A DNA stretch of 10,716 nt, from contig CAJZGQ010000028.1 of assembly GCA_916048115.1 (NCBI GenBank), positions 1-10,716 of the forward strand, in the 5' to 3' direction. The position numbers and the translations under genes were made by a program. Under the pieces are notes generated by a model. The model saw only the letters and a program-made list of their open reading frames with translations, did not search any database and was not told the origin of the DNA. This stretch comes from an uncultured Streptococcus sp. (GTDB taxonomy: Bacteria > Bacillota > Bacilli > Lactobacillales > Streptococcaceae). The number at the start of each line of letters is the position of its first letter. The stretch's first letter is position 1. Below, piece by piece: positions 1-7,017 of the stretch.

Positions 1-53
1 ATTTTTTGTTTGAACATGAATAAATTAACATCTCAATGAATGAAGCTATTTTT

Positions 54-109
54 TTGAAAGACCTTTGATTCTTAGCAAAAAAATTATATAATAAAGTAGT
101 AGGTCTTCA
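54..109 (+). promoter_or_regulatory. Promoter of the ATP-cone gene, bracketed by an inverted repeat
   Basis: A -35-like TTGATT (65-70) and a perfect TATAAT (87-92) are separated by 16 bp, upstream of the ATG at 165. The pair is flanked by inverted arms: TGAAAGACCT at 55-64 and AGGTCTTCA at 101-109, which pair over 9 bp with one extra A. The promoter match is good. Whether the inverted repeat is an operator or chance is unknown. Bases 1-53 show stops in all frames and no recognisable element. Confidence 0.6.
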
Positions 110-164
110 TTTCTTTATAAAGGAAATGGAGTATTCATGAAAAATTAAAATAAAGGAGACTCCG

Positions 165-503
165 ATGGAAGTCATTAAACGTAGTGGAGAAGTGGTTGAA
201 TTCAACCCAGATAAAATTTACCAAGCTATTTTGAAAGCTGCGCAAGTTGTCTATGTTTTGACAGATGATTTGCGACAAAACCTAGCTCAAGTGACCAAGA
301 AAGTTGCTATGGATTTGGATGAAGCCCAAGTAGAACGCGCAACCATCAGTATGATCCAATCATTAGTGGAACAACGCTTGCTGGGAGCAGGCTATATTAC
401 CATTGCAGAACACTACATTTCTTATCGCTTGCAACGCGATTTGGAACGGAGTGGTTATGGTGATCACATCGCCGTACATTTGCATTTTGAGCAAATTCGC
501 TAG
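165..503 (+). CDS. Stand-alone ATP-cone domain protein
   Basis: A 112-residue protein that is almost entirely an ATP-cone, the nucleotide-binding allosteric domain usually found at the N-terminus of ribonucleotide reductases (NrdA, NrdD) or in the repressor NrdR. Visible signatures are the opening VIKRSGEVVEFNPDKI (residues 3-18), the helix AILKAAQ that follows, and the closing block with AGYITIAEHYISYRLQR (75-91). After the cone there is only a short tail rich in His and Arg. There is no reductase domain and no zinc ribbon as in NrdR. The start is well supported by AAAGGAG at 152-158. The gene has its own promoter and terminator, so it looks like a genuine small gene rather than debris. An (d)ATP-responsive regulatory partner of a reductase or regulator encoded elsewhere is an inference. 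A remnant of nrdD is the alternative. Confidence 0.85.
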   Translation: MEVIKRSGEVVEFNPDKIYQAILKAAQVVYVLTDDLRQNLAQVTKKVAMDLDEAQVERATISMIQSLVEQRLLGAGYITIAEHYISYRLQRDLERSGYGDHIAVHLHFEQIR

Positions 504-513
504 AATATAAAAT

Positions 514-539
514 AGAAGTTACTTCGGTAGCTTCTTTTT
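514..539 (+). terminator. Intrinsic terminator with UUCG tetraloop
   Basis: A 9-bp stem (514-522 with 527-535, one G-U pair) is closed by a C(UUCG)G tetraloop and followed by T-rich sequence. It lies 11 nt after the stop codon of the ATP-cone gene and separates it from the rbgA operon. Confidence 0.9.
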
Positions 540-556
540 AGTGTTTTTATTAATCA

Positions 557-584
557 CTGAGAATTCTAGAAAACATGGTATAAT
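557..584 (+). promoter_or_regulatory. Extended -10 promoter for the rbgA-rnhB-ROK operon
   Basis: TGGTATAAT (576-584) is an extended -10 box. CTGAGA (557-562), 16 bp upstream of TATAAT, is a weak -35. The box is 33 nt before the rbgA ATG and directly follows the terminator of the previous gene. Confidence 0.75.
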
Positions 585-616
585 AGAGAAGATTGAACTG
601 GAAAGGAATGGAGAAC

Positions 617-1468
617 ATGGCAACTATTCAATGGTTTCCTGGACACATGTCCAAAGCTAGAAGACAAGTACAAGAAAATTTAAAATTCGTGGATTTTGTG
701 ACGGTTTTGGTAGATGCTCGATTGCCCCTATCAAGCCAAAATCCCATGTTAACAAAAATTGTTGGTGAGAAGCCCAAATTAATGATTTTGAACAAGGTAG
801 ACCTGGCAGATCCTGTGGCAACAAAAGAATGGCAGGACTATTTTGAATCGCAAGGCATCAAAACCTTGGCGATCAACTCCAAAGAGCAGTCGGCGGTTAA
901 GAAGGTCACAGATGCTGCTAAGAGCTTGATGGCAGAAAAAATTGCTCGCCAAAAGGAACGGGGGATTCAAATTGAAACCCTTCGGACCATGATTATCGGG
1001 ATTCCTAATGCCGGGAAATCAACGCTGATGAACCGCTTAGCAGGGAAAAAGATTGCTGTTGTTGGCAATAAACCAGGGGTGACCAAGGGGCAACAATGGT
1101 TGAAAACCAATAAGGATCTCGAAATATTGGACACTCCTGGGATTCTTTGGCCCAAATTTGAAGATGAAGAAGTGGCCTTAAAGCTTGCCTTAACAGGAGC
1201 TATTAAGGACCAGTTGCTTCCAATGGATGAAGTGACTATTTTCGGTCTCAACTATTTTAAAGAGCATTACCCAGCTGTTTTGCAGGAACGTTTTAAACAA
1301 ATGGATCTGGAGCAGGAAGCTCCTGAAATTATTATGGAGATGACCCAAAAACTAGGTTTTCGCGAGGATTACGACCGTTTTTACCAACTCTTTGTCAAAG
1401 ATGTTCGCGATGGGAAATTGGGCCGGTATACGCTGGATCGCGTAGGGGAAATTGATGGCAACGATTAA
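617..1468 (+). CDS. rbgA: Ribosome biogenesis GTPase RbgA/YlqF
   Basis: A cytoplasmic GTPase needed for late maturation of the 50S subunit. The G motifs appear in circularly permuted order, the hallmark of the YlqF/YawG family: G4 NKVD (59-62) and G5 NSKE (87-90) come first, then G1 GIPNAGKST (128-136), a G2 Thr near 156 and G3 DTPG (172-175). The N-terminal FPGHMSKA carries the His (H10) that is catalytic in the Bacillus protein (H9 there). The C-terminal ~100 residues form the helical RNA-binding part. The 283-residue length is normal for the family. I chose ATG 617, giving [11 protein letters not shown], because homologues start there and AAAGGA at 602-607 is 9 nt upstream. An in-frame TTG at 593 would add 8 residues. 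The 3' end overlaps rnhB by 14 nt, indicating translational coupling. Confidence 0.97.
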   Translation: MATIQWFPGHMSKARRQVQENLKFVDFVTVLVDARLPLSSQNPMLTKIVGEKPKLMILNKVDLADPVATKEWQDYFESQGIKTLAINSKEQSAVKKVTDAAKSLMAEKIARQKERGIQIETLRTMIIGIPNAGKSTLMNRLAGKKIAVVGNKPGVTKGQQWLKTNKDLEILDTPGILWPKFEDEEVALKLALTGAIKDQLLPMDEVTIFGLNYFKEHYPAVLQERFKQMDLEQEAPEIIMEMTQKLGFREDYDRFYQLFVKDVRDGKLGRYTLDRVGEIDGND

Positions 1469-2222
1469 AGAAGTTAAAGAGCGTTTAGCAATGATTGACG
1501 AGCTAGATCATCCCTTATTTGAAGAGTTGATCCTTGATGGTCGAGCAGGCGTTCAAGCGGCTATCAGCAAACGAAAACGCGAACTCCAAAAACAAGTGGA
1601 TGAAGACTTGCGTTTGGAAAAAATGCTAGCCTATGAGAAAGAACTTTATGCTCAAGGGATTGATCTTATTGCAGGAGTGGATGAAGTGGGACGTGGCCCA
1701 TTAGCGGGTCCGGTTGTTGCAGCTGCCGTGATCTTGCCGAAAGCTTGTAAAATTCCAGGGCTCAACGATAGTAAAAAGATTCCAAAATCCAAACACAAGG
1801 CAATCTATGAGGCTGTGCTCCAAAAAGCCATTGCGATCGGCATTGGCGTCAAGGACAATCACGTGATTGACCAAGTCAATATCTATGAAGCTACGAAGCT
1901 AGCCATGATGGAAGCCATTGGTCAGCTAGAGCCTCAACCCCAGCATCTTTTGATTGATGCCATGAAGTTGGATCTTCCTATTTCCCAAACTAGTATCATC
2001 AAAGGGGATGCTAACTCCTTATCCATTGCTGCAGCATCCATCGTAGCCAAGGTGACTCGGGATCAGATGATGGAAGAGTTTGATTGCGAATATCCGGGTT
2101 ATGATTTTACGCAGAACGCTGGCTATGGGACGGCTAACCATCTGGCTGGCCTTCACAAGCTGGGAGTGACTCCTATCCATCGGCGTTCATTTGAACCCGT
2201 TAAATCAATGTGTGAGGATTAG
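1455..2222 (+). CDS. rnhB: Ribonuclease HII
   Basis: Cleaves the RNA strand of RNA-DNA hybrids and initiates removal of single ribonucleotides misincorporated into DNA. The catalytic D-E-D-D set is intact: D76 and E77 in [14 protein letters not shown]168 in LLIDAMKLD and D185 in IIKGDANS, followed by the conserved [14 protein letters not shown]. About 70 residues precede the catalytic core, the usual N-terminal extension of Firmicute RnhB, and the 255-residue length is typical. ATG 1455 is chosen over the in-frame TTG at 1452 because AGGGGA (1444-1449) is 5 nt upstream and homologues begin MATIKE. The start lies inside the rbgA coding end, and the ROK gene starts 3 nt after the stop, so the three genes form one operon. 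Confidence 0.97.
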   Translation: MATIKEVKERLAMIDELDHPLFEELILDGRAGVQAAISKRKRELQKQVDEDLRLEKMLAYEKELYAQGIDLIAGVDEVGRGPLAGPVVAAAVILPKACKIPGLNDSKKIPKSKHKAIYEAVLQKAIAIGIGVKDNHVIDQVNIYEATKLAMMEAIGQLEPQPQHLLIDAMKLDLPISQTSIIKGDANSLSIAAASIVAKVTRDQMMEEFDCEYPGYDFTQNAGYGTANHLAGLHKLGVTPIHRRSFEPVKSMCED

Positions 2223-2225
2223 GTT

Positions 2226-3155
2226 ATGCTATTTACCATCGATATCGGAGGGACCTTTATAAAGTACGGTCTGATGGATGCAGACTATCAATTGATCCGT
2301 ACAGACAAGATCCCAACACCATCTACGATTGAGGACTTTTGGCAAGGATTAGAAGGAATCGTTGCTCCTGTACGGGAAGAAATCGAGGGAATCGCCATTT
2401 CATGCCCTGGTGAGATCCAAAAGAGCCTTGGCTTTGTCTTTCGAGGTGGTCTCATTCCATATTTGCGAGGCATTCCTCTAGCTAGTAGATTAGAACAAAC
2501 ATTTCAAGTACCCGTCACCGTTCTTAATGATGGAGAAGCTGCTGGTCTAGCGGAAGCAAGGCTTGGTAATCTAAAAGATTGTCCTTACGGTGCGACCTTG
2601 GTCCTAGGGACTGGAGTTGGTCTTGCTCTTCTTTCGAATGGTGACCTATTGAGAGGATGGCAACTGACAGAATACATTCGGTCTATTGATAAGGCAGAAA
2701 GAACACCAGAAAATCGCCGCTTTCATCGTGAACTCTTTTTGCAAGGCATTTCCAATCTTTTGGAAAACACCGGTTCAGCTGTTCAATTTGTTGAGAAGGC
2801 TAGTCACATCTTAAACCTAGAAAAGGCAGATGGTATAGCTGTTTTCAAGGCTCTTGATCAAGGGGGCAACGATGAGCTGACATCCTTGTTTCAGGCTTAT
2901 TGCCACGATATTGCTATTCTGATTTTTAATCTTCAATCTTTGCTCCTGATTGAAAAAGTGACGATTGGCGGGGGCATTAGTAGTCAACCACTATTGATCG
3001 ATGAGATCAGTCGACAATACCATGACCTACTCTCTCAAAAAGGGCATAAACAATTTGAGGCCTTGCCCATACAAGCGGCTCGCTTCCACAATGAAAGCAA
3101 CTTGATTGGTGCTGCAACTTACTTTTATTCTTCGACACATCAAAAAAAGTTCTAG
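2226..3155 (+). CDS. ROK family protein, probable sugar kinase without the zinc motif
   Basis: A 309-residue ROK-fold protein, expected to phosphorylate a sugar or glycoside with ATP in the cytoplasm. The phosphate-1 loop DIGGTFIKYG (6-15), the catalytic Asp in LNDGEAAGLAEA (N101, D102) and the phosphate-2 loop LGTGVGLAL (127-135) are all present. GGGISSQ near residue 250 is the adenosine-side loop. The zinc-binding CxCGxxGCxE segment of classical glucokinases and NagC-type proteins is absent; the equivalent region has only Glu, Arg and Phe residues. No DNA-binding N-terminal domain is present, so it is a kinase type rather than a repressor. Loss of the zinc motif is known in BglK-type beta-glucoside kinases, but the substrate here is not determined. 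It begins 3 nt after rnhB with GAGG (2213-2216) as ribosome site, and its last codons form part of a terminator. Confidence 0.9.
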   Translation: MLFTIDIGGTFIKYGLMDADYQLIRTDKIPTPSTIEDFWQGLEGIVAPVREEIEGIAISCPGEIQKSLGFVFRGGLIPYLRGIPLASRLEQTFQVPVTVLNDGEAAGLAEARLGNLKDCPYGATLVLGTGVGLALLSNGDLLRGWQLTEYIRSIDKAERTPENRRFHRELFLQGISNLLENTGSAVQFVEKASHILNLEKADGIAVFKALDQGGNDELTSLFQAYCHDIAILIFNLQSLLLIEKVTIGGGISSQPLLIDEISRQYHDLLSQKGHKQFEALPIQAARFHNESNLIGAATYFYSSTHQKKF

Positions 3156-3182
3156 AAATAGAGCTTTTTTCTTTTCTTTTTC
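3143..3182 (+). terminator. Intrinsic terminator overlapping the end of the ROK gene
   Basis: AAAAAAGTTCTA (3143-3154) pairs with TAGAGCTTTTTT (3159-3170), 12 bp with one G-U pair, around a GAAA tetraloop (3155-3158). CTTTTCTTTT follows. The 5' arm includes the last three sense codons and part of the TAG stop (3153-3155) of the ROK gene. It ends the rbgA operon, so dprA needs its own promoter. Confidence 0.9.
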
Positions 3183-3187
3183 GAATA
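3180..3187 (+). promoter_or_regulatory. Com-box (ComX/SigX promoter element) for dprA
   Basis: TTCGAATA matches the TNCGAATA com-box read by the alternative competence sigma factor ComX in streptococci. It has the expected T-rich stretch immediately upstream, here the tail of the preceding terminator, and lies about 22-28 nt before the possible dprA starts. dprA is a known late competence gene, so position and context agree. No convincing vegetative -35/-10 pair is seen in this gap. Confidence 0.8.
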
Positions 3188-3209
3188 AATAAGTGAGAGG
3201 AAGTAGAAG

Positions 3210-4064
3210 GTGACCATGGAGAAATTTGAAATCTTTAAATTAAAAGCAGCCGGTTTATCAAATGAGCAAGTCTTGAGAATCTTGGACTACTGTAGGAAAG
3301 AGCAAGTCTTACCAAGCATAGAAGAGATAGCGAGGATCGCTCGCTGTCGCAGTATCCTTCATTTTGTAGACAAATACCGACAACTAGATGAAGACCATTT
3401 ACACGAGGAGTTTGAACGGTTCCCATCTCTATCCATTTTTGATCCTGAATACCCTGAGGAATTGCTACAGATTTACAATCCTCCTGTACTCCTTTTTTAC
3501 CAGGGAGATTTGGAATTGTTAACCAGACCGAAGATTGCAGTTGTTGGAGCTCGCGAGACCACGCGAGAAGGGGTTCGTTCTGTAGAGAAGATTATTAAGG
3601 AACTTGGGAATGAGTTGGTTATCGTTAGTGGACTTGCTAAGGGAATTGATGCGACAGCTCATTATGCCAGTATACGAAATGGTGGCAAGACCATCGGAGT
3701 GATAGGAACGGGACTGGATGTCTTTTATCCGAAAAGCAATCAAAGACTGCAGGCACATATGGGGGAACACCATCTGATCTTGAGCGAGTATGGTCCAGGG
3801 CAGGCACCACTTAAGTTTCATTTTCCTGAGAGAAATCGCATCATTGCAGGTCTCTGTCAGGCAGTGATTGTGGCAGAAGCGCGACTCCGTTCAGGAAGTT
3901 TGATTACTTGTGAGCGTGCTATGGAAGAAGGCCGAGACGTTTTTGCTATTCCGGGAAATATTTTAGATGGAAAATCTGCAGGCTGCCATCACCTGATTCA
4001 AGAAGGCGCAAAACTTGTCACCTCAGGCCAGGACATTCTTGATGAATTGAAATACAAATTGTGA
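3210..4064 (+). CDS. dprA: DNA processing protein DprA
   Basis: Binds incoming single-stranded DNA during natural transformation, protects it and loads RecA; in pneumococcus it also shuts off competence. Residues 1-70 are a helical SAM-like region. The Rossmann-type core follows with KIAVVGAR (108-115), SGLAKGIDATAH (140-151), IGTGLDVFYP (165-174), FPERNRIIAGL (205-215), RSGSLIT (227-233) and GCHHLIQEGA (258-267). There is no C-terminal winged-helix domain, as is usual for the short streptococcal form of about 280 residues. Two starts are plausible: GTG 3210 (AGAGGAAG at 3196-3203) and ATG 3216 (AGAAGG at 3205-3210). Both give N-termini seen in the genus; I give the longer one. A com-box precedes it and topA follows, the usual dprA-topA order. 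Confidence 0.96.
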   Translation: MTMEKFEIFKLKAAGLSNEQVLRILDYCRKEQVLPSIEEIARIARCRSILHFVDKYRQLDEDHLHEEFERFPSLSIFDPEYPEELLQIYNPPVLLFYQGDLELLTRPKIAVVGARETTREGVRSVEKIIKELGNELVIVSGLAKGIDATAHYASIRNGGKTIGVIGTGLDVFYPKSNQRLQAHMGEHHLILSEYGPGQAPLKFHFPERNRIIAGLCQAVIVAEARLRSGSLITCERAMEEGRDVFAIPGNILDGKSAGCHHLIQEGAKLVTSGQDILDELKYKL

Positions 4065-4088
4065 TTTTCCTATAGGAGAAGTTCCTAG

Positions 4089-4117
4089 TTGACATCTTTC
4101 TTAAAATGTATTAAACT
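4089..4117 (+). promoter_or_regulatory. Promoter of topA
   Basis: A perfect -35 TTGACA (4089-4094) is followed after 17 bp by TAAACT (4112-4117), a 4/6 match to the -10 consensus. It lies between the dprA stop and the topA start. A short TAGGA/TCCTA hairpin just upstream lacks a T-tract, so competence-induced read-through from dprA into topA remains possible. Confidence 0.6.
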
Positions 4118-4150
4118 CAATGAGATTTATACAATACAGAGGGATAAAAC

Positions 4151-6232
4151 GTGGTAACAAAAAAGAAAAGCAGTACAACCAAGAAAAATTTGGTGATTGT
4201 GGAGTCTCCTGCGAAGGCCAAAACAATCGAGAAATACCTTGGTCGTAACTACAAAGTCATGGCCAGTGTTGGCCACATTCGGGACCTGAAAAAATCTACG
4301 ATGTCGATCGACTTCGACAATAACTATGAACCGGAGTATATCAATATTCGCGGAAAAGGTCCCTTGATCAATGATTTGAAAAAAGAAGCTAAAAAAGCCA
4401 AACAAGTCTTTCTCGCAAGTGACCCGGACCGCGAGGGAGAAGCTATTTCTTGGCATTTAGCGCATATTTTGAACTTGGATGCCAAAGAAAAAAACCGTGT
4501 GGTCTTTAACGAAATCACCAAGGATGCTGTTAAAAATGCCTTTAAAGAACCGCGCCAAATCGATATGGACTTGGTCGATGCCCAACAAGCACGTCGGGTC
4601 TTGGACCGGATTGTAGGGTATTCCATTTCGCCTATTCTTTGGAAAAAGGTTAAAAAAGGACTTTCTGCAGGGCGCGTGCAATCTGTTGCTCTTAAATTAA
4701 TCATTGATCGTGAAAATGAAATTAATGATTTCAAGCCGGAAGAATACTGGACCATTGATGGTGTCTTTAAAAAAGGGACCAAGCAATTCCAAGCTAGCTT
4801 CTATGGGATTGATGGCAAGAAGATGAAGCTCAACACCAATGAAGAGGTGAAAGCTGTTCTTGAACGCTTAGATGGCAAAGATTTTACCGTTGAAAAGGTG
4901 GAAAAGAAAGAACGTCGACGGAATGCGCCACTTCCATACACCACCTCTTCCATGCAGATGGATGCTGCCAATAAGATCAACTTCCGTACACGTAAGACCA
5001 TGATGGTAGCTCAGCAGTTGTATGAAGGAATCAATATTGGCTCTGGTGTTCAAGGTTTGATTACCTATATGCGTACCGATTCTACACGGATCAGTCCAGT
5101 TGCGCAAAATGAGGCAGCTAACTTTATCGTAGATCGCTTTGGTGAGAAATATTCCAAGCATGGAAGCCGCGTGAAGAATGCTTCTGGTGCCCAAGATGCC
5201 CACGAAGCGATTCGTCCATCCAGCGTCTTCAATACACCTGAAAGCATTGCTAAATACTTGGACAAAGACCAACTCAAGCTCTACACCTTGATTTGGAACC
5301 GCTTTGTAGCTAGTCAAATGACTGCAGCTGTCTTTGATACCATGAATGTCCGTTTAGGTCAAAATGGGGTTCAGTATACGGCAAACGGAAGCCAAGTGAA
5401 GTTTGATGGTTATTTGGCGATTTATAACGACTCAGATAAGAACAAGATGTTGCCGGATATGGTAGAAGGCGATATCGTTAAGCAAGTCAATAGCAAGCCT
5501 GAGCAACACTTTACCCAACCACCTGCTCGATATTCTGAAGCGACTTTGATTAAGACCTTGGAAGAGAACGGTGTTGGCCGTCCTTCAACCTATGCACCGA
5601 CGATTGAGACCATTCAAAAACGTTATTATGTGAAGCTGGTAGCCAAACGCTTTGAACCAACAGAATTAGGGGAGATCGTCAATAAACTGATCGTTGAATT
5701 CTTCCCAGATATTGTCAACGTGACCTTCACAGCGGAGATGGAAGGGAAACTCGATGATGTCGAACTTGGAAAGGAAGAGTGGCAAAAGGTCATTGATGCC
5801 TTCTACAAACCATTCTCTAAAGAAGTCGCAAAGGCTGAAGAAGAGATGGAAAAAATCCAAATTAAAGATGAACCAGCTGGTTTTGATTGTGAAGTCTGTG
5901 GCAGCCCGATGGTGATTAAATTAGGACGTTTTGGTAAGTTCTATGCTTGTAGTAATTTCCCAGATTGTCGTCATACCCAAGCCATCGTTAAAGAAATCGG
6001 TGTGGAGTGTCCTGACTGTCATCAGGGACAAATCATCGAGCGTAAAACCAAGCGCAACCGTATCTTCTATGGATGCAATCGCTATCCAGAGTGTGAATTT
6101 ACCTCTTGGGATAAACCGATCGGTCGGGATTGTCCAAAATGTGGCCACTACTTAGTTGAGAAAAAAGTTCGTGGTGGCGGAAAACAAGTCGTATGTAGCA
6201 ATGGCGATTACGAAGAAGAAAAAGTGAAATAA
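4151..6232 (+). CDS. topA: DNA topoisomerase I (type IA)
   Basis: Relaxes negatively supercoiled DNA by single-strand passage through a 5'-phosphotyrosyl intermediate. The N-terminal TOPRIM domain shows E18 in [11 protein letters not shown] and the acidic triad in SDPDREGEA (D91, D93, E95). The catalytic Tyr is Y306 in [14 protein letters not shown], with R308 next to it. [14 protein letters not shown] marks the later conserved core. The C-terminus carries Cys4 zinc-finger repeats: C580/C583/C600/C606 and C620/C623/C642/C648. A third repeat starts C661/C664/C682 but lacks a fourth Cys. Length, 693 residues, is typical for streptococci. Translation starts at GTG 4151 with AGAGGG (4138-4143) 7 nt upstream. 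It has its own promoter, and no strong dedicated terminator follows before the satD operator region. Confidence 0.98.
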   Translation: MVTKKKSSTTKKNLVIVESPAKAKTIEKYLGRNYKVMASVGHIRDLKKSTMSIDFDNNYEPEYINIRGKGPLINDLKKEAKKAKQVFLASDPDREGEAISWHLAHILNLDAKEKNRVVFNEITKDAVKNAFKEPRQIDMDLVDAQQARRVLDRIVGYSISPILWKKVKKGLSAGRVQSVALKLIIDRENEINDFKPEEYWTIDGVFKKGTKQFQASFYGIDGKKMKLNTNEEVKAVLERLDGKDFTVEKVEKKERRRNAPLPYTTSSMQMDAANKINFRTRKTMMVAQQLYEGINIGSGVQGLITYMRTDSTRISPVAQNEAANFIVDRFGEKYSKHGSRVKNASGAQDAHEAIRPSSVFNTPESIAKYLDKDQLKLYTLIWNRFVASQMTAAVFDTMNVRLGQNGVQYTANGSQVKFDGYLAIYNDSDKNKMLPDMVEGDIVKQVNSKPEQHFTQPPARYSEATLIKTLEENGVGRPSTYAPTIETIQKRYYVKLVAKRFEPTELGEIVNKLIVEFFPDIVNVTFTAEMEGKLDDVELGKEEWQKVIDAFYKPFSKEVAKAEEEMEKIQIKDEPAGFDCEVCGSPMVIKLGRFGKFYACSNFPDCRHTQAIVKEIGVECPDCHQGQIIERKTKRNRIFYGCNRYPECEFTSWDKPIGRDCPKCGHYLVEKKVRGGGKQVVCSNGDYEEEKVK

Positions 6233-6248
6233 GCTTTTAAATGATTCA

Positions 6249-6324
6249 ATGTCTATTATAACGGCAATTTTTATAAATGTCTGTTATAATAGACATTTTT
6301 ACTTTTTTTCGTTATAATAGACAT
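6249..6324. repeat. Three-site operator-like array, 28-bp period
   Basis: The 14-mer GTTATAATAGACAT occurs at 6283-6296 (+) and 6311-6324 (+), and inverted (ATGTCTATTATAAC) at 6249-6262. The middle copy is expanded to a near-perfect 20-bp palindrome, ATGTCTGTTATAATAGACAT (6277-6296, mismatched at one symmetric pair). Projecting the same palindrome frame on the outer copies gives centres at 6258.5, 6286.5 and 6314.5, exactly 28 bp apart. TGTCT/AGACA half-sites lie at 6250, 6278, 6291 and 6319. The array covers the promoter of the next gene, whose product has a helix-turn-helix, so an autoregulatory operator is the natural inference. The middle palindrome plus the T-runs at 6296-6309 might also act as a weak terminator for topA. 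Confidence 0.8.
6290..6318 (+). promoter_or_regulatory. Promoter of the satD-DUF3307 operon, embedded in the operator array
   Basis: TAGACA (6290-6295, 5/6 match to TTGACA) and TATAAT (6313-6318, perfect) are separated by exactly 17 bp. The -35 belongs to the middle repeat and the -10 to the third repeat. The expected transcript start near 6325 falls on the AAGGAGGTG ribosome site (6325-6333), giving a leader of only about 15 nt before ATG 6340. Confidence 0.75.
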
Positions 6325-6339
6325 AAGGAGGTGGGCTTT

Positions 6340-7017
6340 ATGTATCTTGCTTTGATTGCAGATGTGATTGATTCCAAAATCGTACAAGAACGTTTTGACC
6401 TGCAAAAACAGTTAGAAAAAACCCTTCAAAAGATCAATGAGCTTTTTAAAGACTGCCTAGCATCGGCTTTTACCCTAACTTTGGGGGATGAGTTTCAAGC
6501 GCTTTTAAAAGTGGAGGCTCCGGTTTTTCAAATCATTGATACCCTACGTTCAGAACTAAGACCGACTCAACTTCGTTTCGGCATTGGCCTCGGGGAGATT
6601 GTAACGGATATCGATCCCCTGCAAAGTATCGGTGCAGATGGACCAGCCTATTGGAATGCACGCGCAGCTATTAATCTGGTCCATCAGAAAAATGATTATG
6701 GTAACACCCAGATCTATTTTTTGAGCGGTAATGACAGCCAGGACTTAGTGGTGAATGCGCTCATCGCTTCCGGAGAAGCCATACGTTCGGGTTGGCGAGA
6801 GAGTCAGGAAGAGATTCTGCTCAATCTGCTAAAGAGATCTGTCTATAGTGAAAGCTTTAGCCAACAGGAATTGGCCCAAGCGCTAGAGCTCAACCCTAGT
6901 GCACTGTCCAAGCGATTAAAGAGTAGCAGTATTCGTGTTTATTTACGGGGGCGAGCAGCAGCACTAGCTTGTATTCAAAACTTAGAGAAAGGAGAGGCCC
7001 ATGAGCGGATTGTCTAG
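6340..7017 (+). CDS. SatD family protein with C-terminal helix-turn-helix
   Basis: A 225-residue protein resembling the SatD family, named from the acid-tolerance locus of S. mutans; its biochemical role is not established. Residues 1-115 show spaced motifs reminiscent of a class III nucleotide cyclase/palm fold: ALIADVIDSK (4-13), LTLGDEFQALL (46-56), LRFGIGLGEI (78-87) and GPAYWNARAAI (101-111). D8 and D50 sit 42 residues apart, like the metal-binding Asp pair of cyclases. The Asn...Arg catalytic spacing is not the canonical one, so activity is uncertain. Residues 173-202 (FSQQELAQALELNPSALSKRLK and on) read as a helix-turn-helix. ATG 6340 is chosen because AAGGAGGTG is at 6325-6333. An in-frame ATG at 6277 would translate the operator array. 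It overlaps the next gene by 17 nt, so the two are co-translated. Confidence 0.85.
   Translation: MYLALIADVIDSKIVQERFDLQKQLEKTLQKINELFKDCLASAFTLTLGDEFQALLKVEAPVFQIIDTLRSELRPTQLRFGIGLGEIVTDIDPLQSIGADGPAYWNARAAINLVHQKNDYGNTQIYFLSGNDSQDLVVNALIASGEAIRSGWRESQEEILLNLLKRSVYSESFSQQELAQALELNPSALSKRLKSSSIRVYLRGRAAALACIQNLEKGEAHERIV

Noticed and set aside
126..148. Tiny overlapping frames (MEYS and MKN) before the ATP-cone gene, as a possible leader peptide
   Set aside because: Too short to support, with poor ribosome-site spacing and no attenuator-like hairpin after them.
593..616. TTG start extending RbgA by 8 residues
   Set aside because: Family proteins begin with the [14 protein letters not shown] N-terminus, and the Shine-Dalgarno AAAGGA fits ATG 617.
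4072..4088. Hairpin TAGGA/TCCTA after dprA as a terminator
   Set aside because: The stem is 5 bp with no T-tract; too weak to call.
4324..4782. Long minus-strand open frames opposite topA, and similar ones opposite dprA, trmFO and the second esterase
   Set aside because: They lack ribosome sites and family motifs and mirror the codon structure of well-supported + strand genes.
6249..6324. CRISPR-like array
   Set aside because: The repeat unit is only 14 bp, one copy is inverted, and the spacers are about 14-20 bp and promoter-like; this is an operator array.
6277..6339. Upstream in-frame ATG that would extend the SatD-like protein by 21 residues
   Set aside because: It has no ribosome site and its codons are the operator repeats and promoter; ATG 6340 has an excellent AAGGAGG.
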